A stretch of 64,000 nucleotides of DNA from Vibrio neptunius. GTDB taxonomy: Bacteria > Pseudomonadota > Gammaproteobacteria > Enterobacterales > Vibrionaceae. How positions within the stretch are numbered: the first letter of the stretch is position 1; each line of letters opens with the position of its first letter. The stretch covers positions 1,178,001 to 1,242,000 of the forward strand of contig CP079859.1 in the NCBI GenBank assembly GCA_019339365.1, in the 5' to 3' direction. This document shows positions 31,770-42,650 of this stretch, one piece after another. Made by a program: the position numbers and the translations under genes. The notes beneath the pieces were generated by a model. It was not told the DNA's origin and did not search any database. It saw nothing but the letters and a program-made list of their open reading frames with translations.

Positions 31770-32738
31770 TTACTGTTGGTTCTCTTTCTCTGTAAAGATG
31801 CCTGAAAACAGTGCAGTACTTAAGTAACGTTCACCTGAGCTAGGAAGTACAGTTACGATTGTTTTTCCTTCAAATTCAGGTAGTTCTGCCAACCTGTTCG
31901 CGGCAACAACCGCTGCGCCAGAAGAGATGCCAGCCAGAATGCCTTCCTCTTCCATAAGCCTGCGTGCCATTTCGATAGCGTCCTCAGAAGTCACTGACTC
32001 AACACGGTCGAGAAGCTCTAAATCTAGGTTGCCGGGAATGAAACCAGCGCCGATACCTTGAATTTTATGCGGTGCAGGTTGGATTTCTTCGCCTGCAAGT
32101 GCCTGAGCAATAACAGGCGATTCTGCTGGTTCAACGGCAACAGATACAATGTTCTTGCCTTTCTCGCCCTTAAGGTATCGAGTTGTTCCTGTGATAGTAC
32201 CACCAGTGCCTACACCAGCAACGAATACGTCAACTTCGCCATCAGTCGCTTCCCAGATTTCGGGCCCCGTGGTTTTTTCGTGAATCTGTGGATTCGCTGG
32301 GTTGTTGAACTGTTGTAGCAGCAAGTATTTTTCGGGGTTGGCTGCTACAATTTCTTCTGCTTTAGCAATCGCTCCCTTCATACCTTTTGCCGCTTCGGTT
32401 AGCTCGAGGTTTGCACCTAGGGCTTTAAGCAGTTTACGGCGCTCAAGGCTCATGGATTCGGGCATGGTCAGAGTCAGTTTGTAACCACGAGCGGCTGCTA
32501 CGAAAGCTAAAGCGATACCGGTATTGCCACTGGTTGGTTCTACAAGCTCAACCCCTGGTTTTAGAGTGCCTGTTTTTTCTGCTTCCCAGATCATGTTGGC
32601 ACCAATACGGCATTTCACGCTGAAGCTGGGGTTACGAGCCTCAATTTTCGCCAGCACTTTACCTTTGCTGACTTTGTTTAGACGTACTAGTGGCGTATTA
32701 CCGATAGTAAGAGAGTTATCTTCGTAGATTTTACTCAT
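31770..32738 (-). CDS. cysK: Cysteine synthase A (O-acetylserine sulfhydrylase)
   Basis: This PLP enzyme makes cysteine from O-acetylserine and sulfide. It is 322 aa from the ATG at 32738, which has AAGGATC eight bases upstream; the open frame starts five codons earlier. The PLP lysine is in [14 protein letters not shown] (about residue 42), the substrate loop is [12 protein letters not shown], and the phosphate loop is [10 protein letters not shown]. cysZ, a sulfate transporter gene, is the next gene upstream on the same strand, forming a sulfur-assimilation pair. Confidence 0.97.
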   Translation of the reverse strand: MSKIYEDNSLTIGNTPLVRLNKVSKGKVLAKIEARNPSFSVKCRIGANMIWEAEKTGTLKPGVELVEPTSGNTGIALAFVAAARGYKLTLTMPESMSLERRKLLKALGANLELTEAAKGMKGAIAKAEEIVAANPEKYLLLQQFNNPANPQIHEKTTGPEIWEATDGEVDVFVAGVGTGGTITGTTRYLKGEKGKNIVSVAVEPAESPVIAQALAGEEIQPAPHKIQGIGAGFIPGNLDLELLDRVESVTSEDAIEMARRLMEEEGILAGISSGAAVVAANRLAELPEFEGKTIVTVLPSSGERYLSTALFSGIFTEKENQQ

Positions 32739-32931
32739 GTCGTGATCCTTCATCTGTTAAAAGCTTATCAACCGTGTATCAGGTTAAGAAGCCAGTACTT
32801 CTTGTGCCCAATATAGAGTGCGTGGTTAGAAGAGTAGGCTAGCTGAAAATTCTAGAGAAGGATTAAAAAGTTATAACTTATTAGAATGAGATGAAGTGCA
32901 TGTTATTTAACTAACATGCACTAATGGTTGA

Positions 32932-33669
32932 CTAGCGTTTGAACTCGGATACCCAAATTGCTGTCGCGCCGCACACAGCAACTGGCATGACAATCAGATT
33001 TAAAATCGGAATCGTTGTAAATATGGCGACTAAAGCCCCAAAACTATAGGCTTTCCCTTGTTTTTGTTTCAAATTGTTACGCATTTCGTTAAAAGGAACC
33101 TTATGGTTGTCAAAAGGATAGTCGCAATATTGGATGGCCAACATCCAAGCCGTAAATCCAAACCACAGAACGGGACCGAGTGTCTGTCCCAAGGCGGGAA
33201 TCAGCAACAAAATAAACAGGCCAATGGCTTTTGGTAAAACGTAAAGTAGCTTTCGCCATTCTCGTGCGAGAATTCTGGGAGTATCCCTCACAACCGCAAA
33301 CATTCCATCCTCATTGACCTTTTTCCCAGTTAGGTGTTCTTCTACCTTTTCAGCCAATAAACCGTTGAAGGGGGCGGCGACAAAATTTGCTAATGTGCTG
33401 AAGAAATAAGAGAAAGTCGCTAAAATTGTCAATACTAATAGTGGCCACAAAATATAGCTTAGCCAAGACAGAAACCCAGGGAGTTGTCCCATTAACTGTT
33501 CTATCCATACGTCTAAGTGCGAAAACAGATAAAATAGTGCCCCTCCTACAAGCAAAATATTTGCGAGTAAGGGCAGCAGAACAAATTGACGGATACCAGG
33601 TGTGACCGCAAGTTCAAGGCCATAAAAGAAGTAACCGAAACCGGAACGTTGATGTATTTTTGAATTCAT
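32932..33669 (-). CDS. cysZ: Sulfate transporter CysZ
   Basis: This is an inner-membrane protein of 245 aa for high-affinity sulfate uptake feeding cysteine synthesis. There are four to six hydrophobic segments, with family signatures [20 protein letters not shown] at the N-terminus and [16 protein letters not shown] in the middle. It is divergent from zipA, as in E. coli, and lies 193 bases upstream of cysK. Confidence 0.96.
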   Translation of the reverse strand: MNSKIHQRSGFGYFFYGLELAVTPGIRQFVLLPLLANILLVGGALFYLFSHLDVWIEQLMGQLPGFLSWLSYILWPLLVLTILATFSYFFSTLANFVAAPFNGLLAEKVEEHLTGKKVNEDGMFAVVRDTPRILAREWRKLLYVLPKAIGLFILLLIPALGQTLGPVLWFGFTAWMLAIQYCDYPFDNHKVPFNEMRNNLKQKQGKAYSFGALVAIFTTIPILNLIVMPVAVCGATAIWVSEFKR

Positions 33670-33878
33670 AAGCCCTGACTGTTGGTGGTGTGAAATCGAA
33701 CGCTTTTTATCTTAACAAGAAAAAAAGCGTGTTCAAAATCACAACATTGCATGAACTTCTCACATTAAGTTGTTCTAAAACGGGTGAGAGTTTTGGTAGA
33801 GTTAGATATAGAAAGGTTTAACCAGATTCGATAAGTTGGCTTAAGGTCTACATGTATCGAGTAATTTGAGAGCGAAAA

Positions 33879-34795
33879 ATGCAGGAATTGCGATTTGTAC
33901 TCATAATCGTCGGGGCTTTAGCGATAGCAGCGCTACTGTTCCACGGTTTATGGACAAGCAAAAAGAAGGAAAAGCCAAGTTTGGCAGTAAGCCTCTTCGT
34001 AAATTGGATGCTGACAAAGAGGATGCTCCTGATACGGTGCCAGAGCGTGCATTTGCACCCGAAGATGATTTTGAAATCATTCGTAAAGAGCGCAAAGAGC
34101 CTGATTTCGCTGAAGAGAAGCTGGCCGCTGATCCGTTGATTGATGGTTATGTTGACGCCGACGTTAAGACAGTGAGTCAACTTGATTTGCCTTCTGAATC
34201 GGCTGAAAAAAAGGTCAACGAAGAGCCTGAACTGGACGTGCCATCTATCTCAACCAAAGTGTTGGATGATATTGAAGCGAATGTGGAGTCAGTTGTGGCC
34301 TCAGAGCCACAAGACACGGAACCTTTATTCGTCAATGACACGCATGAGCCTGAAGTCGTTTCGGCTGAGCCAGAAATGCAAGTTATCGTGCTCAATGTGC
34401 ATTGCGCAGGGACTGAGCCATTTGTTGGAACAAAGCTATTTGATAGCATGGAACAGAACGGTTTACTTTACGGTGAAATGGATATTTTCCATCGTCATTC
34501 AGATTTGTCTGGGACAGGTAAGGTGCTGTTTAGCGTCGCTAATATGATGCAACCTGGTACGCTTGAACATACCGATCCTGCGGCGTTTACAACCAAAGGT
34601 ATCTCATTCTTTATGACGCTCCCATGTTACGGTGACCCTGAACAGAATTTTAAGTTGATGCTAAAAACAGCTCAGCAGATAGCCGATGATTTAGGCGCAA
34701 ATGTACTCGATGATGCTCGCAATTTAATGACGCCAAACCGTCTAGATGCATACCGAGCGCAGATTCAGAGTTTCAAAACAGCAGAGTCTGCTTAA
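33879..34795 (+). CDS. zipA: Cell-division protein ZipA (frameshift near the N-terminus)
   Basis: ZipA anchors FtsZ to the inner membrane in the divisome. The start at 33879 gives [20 protein letters not shown], the single N-terminal membrane helix. The frame then breaks at five A (33960-33964): read as is, it goes off frame after TSKKKEK. The rest is open in the next frame ([15 protein letters not shown]...). One extra A restores continuity and 305 aa. The acidic linker spans about residues 45-165. The C-terminal FtsZ-binding domain (about 165-305) has [25 protein letters not shown] and [17 protein letters not shown] ribosome site lies upstream. It is next to ligA, the standard order. Confidence 0.92.
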
Positions 34796-34806
34796 GCTAC
34801 TCTTAA

Positions 34807-36960
<2,154 letters not shown>

Positions 36961-36975
36961 AGCCAGTTCAATTAG

Positions 36976-37006
36976 AAAAAACCACCCATACGGGTGGTTT
37001 TTTTTT
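36976..37006 (+). terminator. ligA terminator
   Basis: AAAAACCACCC / GGGTGGTTTTT with loop ATAC and a long T run. Confidence 0.92.
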
Positions 37007-37453
37007 GTGGTAAAAATACTGATGATTTTAACGATTATCGAGGCCAATATTAATGCAGTGATCAAGATCTTATAACTGATAAACTTCTCTTTTTCACTAT
37101 TTTTATGCGAGTCACTTCAAACTATTCCTACATGGTATTTGTTTTTAAGTTGTTGATTTTTATTTGTTTAATTTATTTGATGTGCTTGATAATGACGGAG
37201 TTAGATCTTGATCACTGTGTTTATAAAAGTTTGTAGCGGGTCATATTTTTTTATTTGAAAATTAAGTTCTGATTGATGTTTTTTATCGCGAAGTTAGTCT
37301 TAAGTCCATGGATACACCGAGTGTATGCAAATTAGAAAGAGAAGAGTGAGTGATCAATCTTTTACTTTCATCATAGGAAATGATTCTCCCTTCGGCGGCC
37401 AACTTGAGGTGAGAACAACAAAAACAGCTATATTCATTTTTAGGAGTTCTTCC
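37007..37453. other. AT-rich upstream region of the porin gene
   Basis: This is a very AT-rich 450-bp region with no supported gene. The porin frame is open back to 37325, but those 43 codons lack a ribosome site and porin-like content. Many T- and A-tracts (for example near 37141-37175) suggest curved DNA and control by nucleoid proteins. No operator that I can name is visible. Confidence 0.4.
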
Positions 37454-38509
37454 ATGGAAAAAATGTTCAAACGCACTCTTCTTGGTGCAGCAGTGGCGAT
37501 GGTCTCTACAGGTGCTTTAGCAGCTGAATCATCTCAGGTTGGTATTATCTCTGACTTCAATGTACAAGCTTACGGTGTGGCAGCAATCTCAATCGTAAAT
37601 TATGACTCTGAAGAGACGAAAGCTGGTGTGACTACTGATACTGGCACGGGGTATGACTACGAGAATGAATCACGCATTGGTTTTCGCGCTAGTAAAGATA
37701 TGTACGAGAATTTAAATGTTTTCATGCAGATAGAGTCTGGCTACGTTGGGGAAAATGGCGATGGTGCATCATTAGGCAACCGTGATACTTTCCTTGGTCT
37801 GCAAGGTGACTGGGGCAAGGTACGCTTTGGTCGTATGCTTACCCCCATGTATGAAGTAATTGACTGGCCTTACGCAAACCCTGGCCTAGGTGCTGTTTGG
37901 GATTGGGGCGGTGATGTGTCATACAATCGTGACCGTCATGGCGATATGGCACGCTACGATTCAGTTGATTACAACGGTTTCACTTTCAATCTGGCTACGG
38001 GGCGCGGTGAGGCAAGCGTAAAAAATAATTATTTCTACGGTGCAGCGGCGCACTATCGTCTGAATGATAGCCTAACTTTCCATGCTGCACTGGAAACTGA
38101 AACGGATCGTCAGACTGATGCAAATGCGGGTACTAAAGCTGATACTTTCGGCTACTTAGTTGGTTTTGAAGCGTCTCTTCCTGCTGGCTTTGGTTTATCT
38201 GCAGCATATAAAGCAGGTGAATCTGATGTACAAGGTGGTTCAAAATCTGAGCAGGATTCATATTCTGTTATCGGCCAGTATTGGACCGGACCATGGGGCT
38301 TTAAGCTAGGTTATGCAGCCAATATGGATTCAGAAACAGCAGGAGTAAAAATCAACAACGAAGACAGCGTTGTTTCCGGTCAGTTAATGTATGTTCACAA
38401 TGGTTTTGTACCTTACGTGCGTGTTGCACAGCGCGATATATTGTCAGCTGATGGTGCAACAAATACGGAAACATTCGTGGTTCGTGTTGGTCTAGAATAC
38501 GGTTTCTAA
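37454..38509 (+). CDS. Outer-membrane general porin (Gram-negative porin family)
   Basis: This trimeric beta-barrel porin allows passive entry of small solutes. It is 351 aa from the ATG at 37454, which has TAGGAG seven bases upstream. The signal peptide is about residues 1-24 (MVSTGALA then AES). The mature part has alternating amphipathic strands, a constriction-loop segment (NRDTFLGLQGDWGKVRFGRM) typical of the family, and a C-terminal GLEYGF ending in the phenylalanine needed for barrel assembly. It resembles the second, less studied porin found next to ligA in Vibrio rather than OmpU or OmpT, so I give no symbol. Confidence 0.9.
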   Translation: MEKMFKRTLLGAAVAMVSTGALAAESSQVGIISDFNVQAYGVAAISIVNYDSEETKAGVTTDTGTGYDYENESRIGFRASKDMYENLNVFMQIESGYVGENGDGASLGNRDTFLGLQGDWGKVRFGRMLTPMYEVIDWPYANPGLGAVWDWGGDVSYNRDRHGDMARYDSVDYNGFTFNLATGRGEASVKNNYFYGAAAHYRLNDSLTFHAALETETDRQTDANAGTKADTFGYLVGFEASLPAGFGLSAAYKAGESDVQGGSKSEQDSYSVIGQYWTGPWGFKLGYAANMDSETAGVKINNEDSVVSGQLMYVHNGFVPYVRVAQRDILSADGATNTETFVVRVGLEYGF

Positions 38510-38539
38510 GAGTATCAACATTCATTCTTAGTAAGATAC

Positions 38540-38566
38540 GCTGGTCATTATTGGCCAGCTTTTATT
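38540..38566 (+). terminator. Porin gene terminator
   Basis: GCTGGTCA / TGGCCAGC stem with loop TTAT, followed by TTTTATTG, 30 bases after the porin stop. Confidence 0.85.
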
Positions 38567-38641
38567 GTATTGAGAGGTAGAGCCTGAAGATAAAGGGTAA
38601 TTCGAATAGTATATAACGAAGTTATATCCAGGGTGGTTTAT

Positions 38642-39434
38642 ATGAAGAAAATTATTTTAGCGTCACTTCCTTTATTGATGGTAGGTTGTACTACATTAGA
38701 TTCAACTAGCGACTTTACAGATGCAGTAAAGCGAGTCGAGTCAAAACAGAACTATCAAATTATTGTTGGTAAATCACTCAAGCCTGATGCACTTGAAGTG
38801 AACGGAAGTCAGTTGGTGAAGTCATCATTAGAGCTTAACTATGTGGTTCCAGTACAGAAAAAAAAATGTGCCAGACTCATTTATTAAAATGGAATTGCAG
38901 TACTTTAAAAACTATAGCGAATTTAAATCAGTCACGGTTGAAGGCATCAATAGAAAAGAGGCTTTAAAACCTTACGCTGCATCGGCAGAAACCTGTAGTG
39001 ACGTGTGTACCCAAACTCAGTTCGTCAAGTTCCCAGTGTCTAGCCAGTTTCTCGAGCAGCAGCCGTATCAAGACCTTGTATTTAATGTCGCTGCTTCAAA
39101 TGCGAATAACATGACCTTCTCAATCCCAGCTGGCTACATTGAAGCGGTTGTGAATAGTGCACATTATAATGTTGCTTCAGCTTCAGTGGCTGTTCCCGTT
39201 ACAATTGAGACTGATGGTAATTCTTCAAAAGCGATAGAGATGACACAATATTGGTTTGAGCAAACGCCTAAAGAACAACGTGATGAGCTATTGAGTTGGG
39301 CGGTTGAAAATCGTAACTCAAGCAAAGTTATCCTCACAACAAACAGCAAACAACAAGAAATGTTTGGTTACTGGTATGAAAAAGCAACAAAAGAAGAAAG
39401 AAAAACAGTCATTAAACAACTGCTAGAATTATAA
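38642..39434 (+). CDS. Putative lipoprotein, unknown family (frameshift)
   Basis: The ATG at 38642 has AGGGTGG upstream and begins MKKIILASLPLLMVGCTT, a lipoprotein signal with lipobox MVGC. The frame stops early at 38887, but an overlapping frame from 38841 continues to 39434. The break is a run of nine A (38858-38866). Removing one A joins NYVVPVQKKN to VPDSFIKMEL and gives 263 aa. The mature part contains a Cys-rich turn (ETCSDVCTQTQ). The C-terminus has two similar helical segments, MTQYWFEQTPKEQRDELLSW and FGYWYEKATKEERKTVIKQL, an internal repeat faintly like the tail of the DUF2057/YccT family. Function is unknown. Confidence 0.75.
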
Positions 39435-39463
39435 AAAAGAAGGAGCTGAAAGGCTCCTTTTTT
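39433..39463. terminator. Bidirectional terminator
   Basis: AAGGAGC / GCTCCTT stem with A-rich and T-rich flanks, between the convergent lipoprotein gene and the small secreted-protein gene. It directly abuts both stop codons. Confidence 0.88.
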
Positions 39464-39639
39464 CATCTCATTACCGTACCATCGCTGTTTTTACATATAA
39501 CGATTGGCATACGTTCAACTACCCCTGGACTTAATTCACATTTCACTATTGGACCCGAAGCAGTGCTTCCTACGGGTGATTGTGCTGCTACCGAAAAACT
39601 AAAAGTAAGACTGCATGCTAACGCAATTAAATACTTCAT
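39463..39639 (-). CDS. Small secreted protein, unknown function
   Basis: This is a 58-aa product starting MKYLIALACSLTFSFSVAAQ, a clear signal peptide cleaved after VAA. The mature peptide is about 39 residues with only two cysteines (IVKCELSPG and IVICKNSDG), probably forming a disulfide in the periplasm. GAGGTG lies eight bases before the ATG at 39639; an upstream ATG at 39663 is not preceded by a ribosome site. I do not recognise a family. The short cysteine-paired form recalls small conserved Vibrio periplasmic proteins of unknown role. Confidence 0.75.
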   Translation of the reverse strand: MKYLIALACSLTFSFSVAAQSPVGSTASGPIVKCELSPGVVERMPIVICKNSDGTVMR

Positions 39640-39934
39640 ATTAAACACCTCGCTAAAAATCATTAAAGAGATATTTATCAGTATGTCGCTTGACGATGAA
39701 AGATCAAAAAAAGTTTTGTTATTTAAAATTCGCTTTAATAAATAACCATTACTTTTTACTTAAGGTAAATTAATAACTAAATGATATATTTGAAATGTTG
39801 TTTTATGGGCAATGAGAAGATTGAGTTCGATTCAAGTTATTTTCCGATTTAACTCGTCACTTAATTCAAGACGATAATGCATTAAGTGATTTAAAACTAT
39901 AGCTTTTTACTGCAAAGAAAGTGTTGCTAGATAA
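39640..39934. other. AT-rich intergenic region
   Basis: No supported gene. A 20-codon open frame (39682-39744) has no ribosome site. The region presumably carries the promoter of the small secreted-protein gene near 39640-39700. Confidence 0.35.
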
Positions 39935-39964
39935 GAAAAAGCTCTTTGCTGAGACAAAGAGCTT
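39935..39964 (-). terminator. Terminator of the ybbN-qmcA-ybbJ cluster
   Basis: On the minus strand, AAGCTCTTTG pairs perfectly with CAAAGAGCTT and is followed by TTTC; it lies 11-40 bases after the NfeD-family gene. Confidence 0.88.
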
Positions 39965-39974
39965 GAGATAGAGA

Positions 39975-40427
39975 TTATTTTTTTTCTTGTATGGTGAGAA
40001 TAATACCGTCTACTTGAGTGATTTCTGCGAGTGCACCAGCGGGTATCGTATGTTCGGTTTGCGCTGACCAAGTGGTGTCTCCCACTTTTATGCGATGTTT
40101 TCCAGGCGCCAGATCTTCCTCAATCAGTACAGTCTGACCAATAAGTTGCTTCTGTTTCTGGTTTAAATCTCGGTTTAAATCGTCAGAGACGTCTTTCTTA
40201 AATTGTCTCCTCCACCATAACCAAGTGGTCATCAAAGAAAAGACGCTAAAAGCAATCCACTGCAGTTGCCAACTCATCGGAAGCATAGTGAGTAGCAAAC
40301 CGATGATGAGCGCCGACAAACCTAGCCATAGAAAATAGCCAGCAGTACCCAGCAACTCCACAGCCAGCAAAGCCAGCCCGAACGCTAACCAGTGCCAATA
40401 ATTGAGAGAATCGAGTAATTCGAACAA
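39975..40427 (-). CDS. ybbJ: NfeD-family membrane protein (YbbJ)
   Basis: This is a 150-aa inner-membrane protein: two or three hydrophobic segments in residues 10-75, then a C-terminal OB-fold NfeD domain (about 90-150; LIGQTVLIEEDLAPGKHRIK). NfeD proteins partner with stomatin/SPFH proteins; here the SPFH gene ends eight bases upstream, so the two are co-transcribed. In E. coli the same pair is qmcA-ybbJ. Confidence 0.9.
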   Translation of the reverse strand: MFELLDSLNYWHWLAFGLALLAVELLGTAGYFLWLGLSALIIGLLLTMLPMSWQLQWIAFSVFSLMTTWLWWRRQFKKDVSDDLNRDLNQKQKQLIGQTVLIEEDLAPGKHRIKVGDTTWSAQTEHTIPAGALAEITQVDGIILTIQEKK

Positions 40428-40435
40428 GAGGGCCT

Positions 40436-41359
40436 CTATTTATTTTGATCGGATTGATGCTTGAACATTTCTGCGATACCAGCGACTGAACCCATCAGCC
40501 CTGTTGCTTCAAGCGGGAGCATGATAATTTTGCCATTTTCAGCTTGACCAATCGCACGCAATGCGTCGGTATACCCTTGGGCAATAAAATAGTTAACCGC
40601 CTGCATGTCACCTTGAGCAATCGCTTCTGAAACCATAGTCGTCGCTCGAGCTTCTGCTTCAGCAGCACGTTCACGTGCTTCTGCCTGAAGTATAGCGGCT
40701 TGTTTATCACCTTCAGCTTTGAGGATCTCTGACTGCTTGTGGCCTTCGGCACGTAGTATTTCAGCTTGTCGAACCCCCTCCGCTTCTAGGACTTCAGCAC
40801 GTTTGTTTCGCTCTGCCTTCATTTGGGCATTCATTGCGGCAGTAAGATCGGCTGGTGGTTGAACATCCTTAATTTCAATCCGTGTGACTTTTACGCCCCA
40901 AGGGTTAGTCGCTTCATCAACAATGGACAGCAGTTTACTGTTGATCATATCACGTTGACTCAGCATCTCATCAAGTTCCATTGAGCCTAACACGGTACGA
41001 ATGTTAGTAAGAGTTAGGTTACGAATGGCGTGTTCTAGATCATTGACTTCGTACGCAGCTTTTGCAGCATCCACTACTTGAACAAAACAGACGGCATCAA
41101 TAGTGACGTTAGCATTGTCTTTAGAAATGACTTCCTGAGCGGGGATGTCTAACACGCGCTCCATCATATTGATTTTATGACCTATACCGTCAATAAAAGG
41201 AATGATGATGTTCAGTCCCGGTTTTAGAGTGAGGGTGTAGCGACCAAAACGCTCTACAGTCCAGTGGTTACCCTGAGGTACAGTTTTGACACTGGCAATA
41301 ATAAATGCAATAGCGACAATGAGAAAAATGCCGATGGTAATGAGAGAGTCGATAGCCAT
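40436..41359 (-). CDS. qmcA: SPFH/stomatin-family membrane protein (QmcA)
   Basis: This protein is 307 aa. There is an N-terminal membrane helix (about 6-25) and an SPFH/prohibitin domain ([19 protein letters not shown] onward). A long coiled-coil follows (about 170-250), made of repeating [24 protein letters not shown] units. A conserved tail ends in [14 protein letters not shown]. Such proteins form membrane microdomain rings and modulate proteases such as FtsH. It is paired with the NfeD gene downstream. Confidence 0.95.
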   Translation of the reverse strand: MAIDSLITIGIFLIVAIAFIIASVKTVPQGNHWTVERFGRYTLTLKPGLNIIIPFIDGIGHKINMMERVLDIPAQEVISKDNANVTIDAVCFVQVVDAAKAAYEVNDLEHAIRNLTLTNIRTVLGSMELDEMLSQRDMINSKLLSIVDEATNPWGVKVTRIEIKDVQPPADLTAAMNAQMKAERNKRAEVLEAEGVRQAEILRAEGHKQSEILKAEGDKQAAILQAEARERAAEAEARATTMVSEAIAQGDMQAVNYFIAQGYTDALRAIGQAENGKIIMLPLEATGLMGSVAGIAEMFKHQSDQNK

Positions 41360-41451
41360 ATCTGAGTCCTTGAAAAATTAATATGTCGATTGTTGCTTAA
41401 TTTATGTGCCAGTACAATGACATAAATGAGAACTTGTACCAAATTCGTATA

Positions 41452-41477
41452 AAATTAAAGCCGGACATGCCGGCTTT
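41452..41477 (-). terminator. ybbN terminator
   Basis: AAAGCCGG / CCGGCTTT stem with loop CATGT, followed on the minus strand by AATTTTAT. It separates ybbN from qmcA, possibly incompletely. Confidence 0.75.
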
Positions 41478-41494
41478 GAAGGTTTTTAGGAAGT

Positions 41495-42349
41495 CTAATA
41501 GAGTACAGAGTAGAGTTGTCGACGGTACTTTCCGGCAATTGGATTTCCTTGTCCTAGTGCTGCTAGAATATCCATAAAGTGCTTTTTCATTTCGCCATCC
41601 AGAGCATTCAAATCACTGCTTAAGAACGTCCATAGTATTTCTAGTGCCTCTTCATCCCGGTTGACCTGATGGTAACTCAGGGCGAGTTCGGCGGCTGTTT
41701 GAGCGTCTTCAGGCCTATCGCTTAGCGCCTGTTCAAGAGATTGGATTTCAGGGCTGTTTGCCGCTTGGGCGTGCAGCTCCATCTTTGCCACTAAGCCTTT
41801 GTAGTAGTTGTCCTGATATTCCATAGGAATGGTATCGAGTAAGGCTTCGGCTTGGTCATAGCTTTGATTCTCTAACAAGCAGTCTGCTAAAGCGAGCTTT
41901 ACATCACCTTTCTGCTTGATTTCATCAGGTAGTGCTTGTAGCAGTGTTAAAGCCTGAGAATGCTGACCAGATTGAATGAGTTCTAGAGCTTGTTTCAGAT
42001 TCAGATCATCTTGGCTTGGAAGGTGGTTGGCTAGCATCGCCTGAATCGCGGTGAGCTCCTGGGGACCCCCTAAGCCATCGACAGGTTGACCATTAACAAA
42101 CAGCGCAATGGTGGGCAGGGCCTGGACACCAAATTGGCTTGCAATCATTTGCTCTTGCTCGCAGTTTAAGAGCGCGAGTGTAAAAGCCCCGTTGTATTGT
42201 TGCGCGAGATTTTGCAGATCCGGAATAACTTGTGTACTTTCTTGGCTCATTGGTGCCCAAAAGTGAATCAGGACCGGTGTTTGCATTGAGCCTTCGAGTA
42301 CTTGACGGAAGTTTTGCTCGTTCAATTCCACAATAAAAGGAGATTGCAT
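41495..42349 (-). CDS. ybbN: Thioredoxin-like holdase/co-chaperone (YbbN/CnoX)
   Basis: This is a 284-aa cytosolic protein: N-terminal thioredoxin fold (residues 1-108) and C-terminal tetratricopeptide repeats (about 120-284). In E. coli the protein links hypochlorite or oxidative stress to GroEL and DnaK. The thioredoxin active site is not CxxC here: the corresponding position reads WAPMSQES, with no cysteine. It therefore cannot act as a disulfide reductase, in keeping with the E. coli protein (SQHC). It lies next to the ybbO-type gene, as in E. coli. Confidence 0.92.
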   Translation of the reverse strand: MQSPFIVELNEQNFRQVLEGSMQTPVLIHFWAPMSQESTQVIPDLQNLAQQYNGAFTLALLNCEQEQMIASQFGVQALPTIALFVNGQPVDGLGGPQELTAIQAMLANHLPSQDDLNLKQALELIQSGQHSQALTLLQALPDEIKQKGDVKLALADCLLENQSYDQAEALLDTIPMEYQDNYYKGLVAKMELHAQAANSPEIQSLEQALSDRPEDAQTAAELALSYHQVNRDEEALEILWTFLSSDLNALDGEMKKHFMDILAALGQGNPIAGKYRRQLYSVLY

Positions 42350-42425
42350 TTGGTGATTCCTTGCAAAGAGTTCGATACAACCAACATATGGGCAGCAGCT
42401 GCCAATATCAAGGGAATAGCCGATA

Positions 42426-42453
42426 CAAAAACACCGCCCTCCATAGCGGTGTT
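42426..42453 (-). terminator. Intrinsic terminator just upstream of ybbN
   Basis: On the minus strand, AACACCGC pairs with GCGGTGTT (eight-base loop) and is followed by TTTTG. It lies about 80 bases before the ybbN ATG and after a 21-codon ORF, an arrangement typical of attenuators or of a separate short transcript. Confidence 0.7.
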
Positions 42454-42480
42454 AATGATGCCTAATGCAAGCGAAGGTGT

Positions 42481-42546
42481 TTATAAAACGATAAACAGCG
42501 TTAGCGCAACACCCACACTTAGCCAGTTTAGCTGGTTCAATGTCAT
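42481..42546 (-). CDS. Possible 21-aa hydrophobic leader/small-membrane ORF
   Basis: ATG at 42546, 21 codons, stop TAA at 42481-42483: MTLNQLNWLSVGVALTLFIVL. The hydrophobic stretch could span a membrane. The same frame stays open after the stop and is again hydrophobic (ALGIINTAMEGGVFVSAIPL), so it may instead be a longer small membrane protein broken by one stop codon. The ribosome site is weak (CGGTAA). An intrinsic terminator follows within 55 bases. Confidence 0.3.
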   Translation of the reverse strand: MTLNQLNWLSVGVALTLFIVL

Positions 42547-42650
42547 GTTTTTACCGAATGTAACGCTTAGATGAGGTCATGAAGTGAACAACTTCAATGG
42601 CTAAATTAGCGTCTTATTATGACGAAAAAATGACACTCGATGATTTATTT

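Noticed and set aside
42302..42574. 90-codon plus-strand frame upstream of ybbN
   Set aside because: No ribosome site and it runs antisense through a terminator and the ybbN start; low plausibility.
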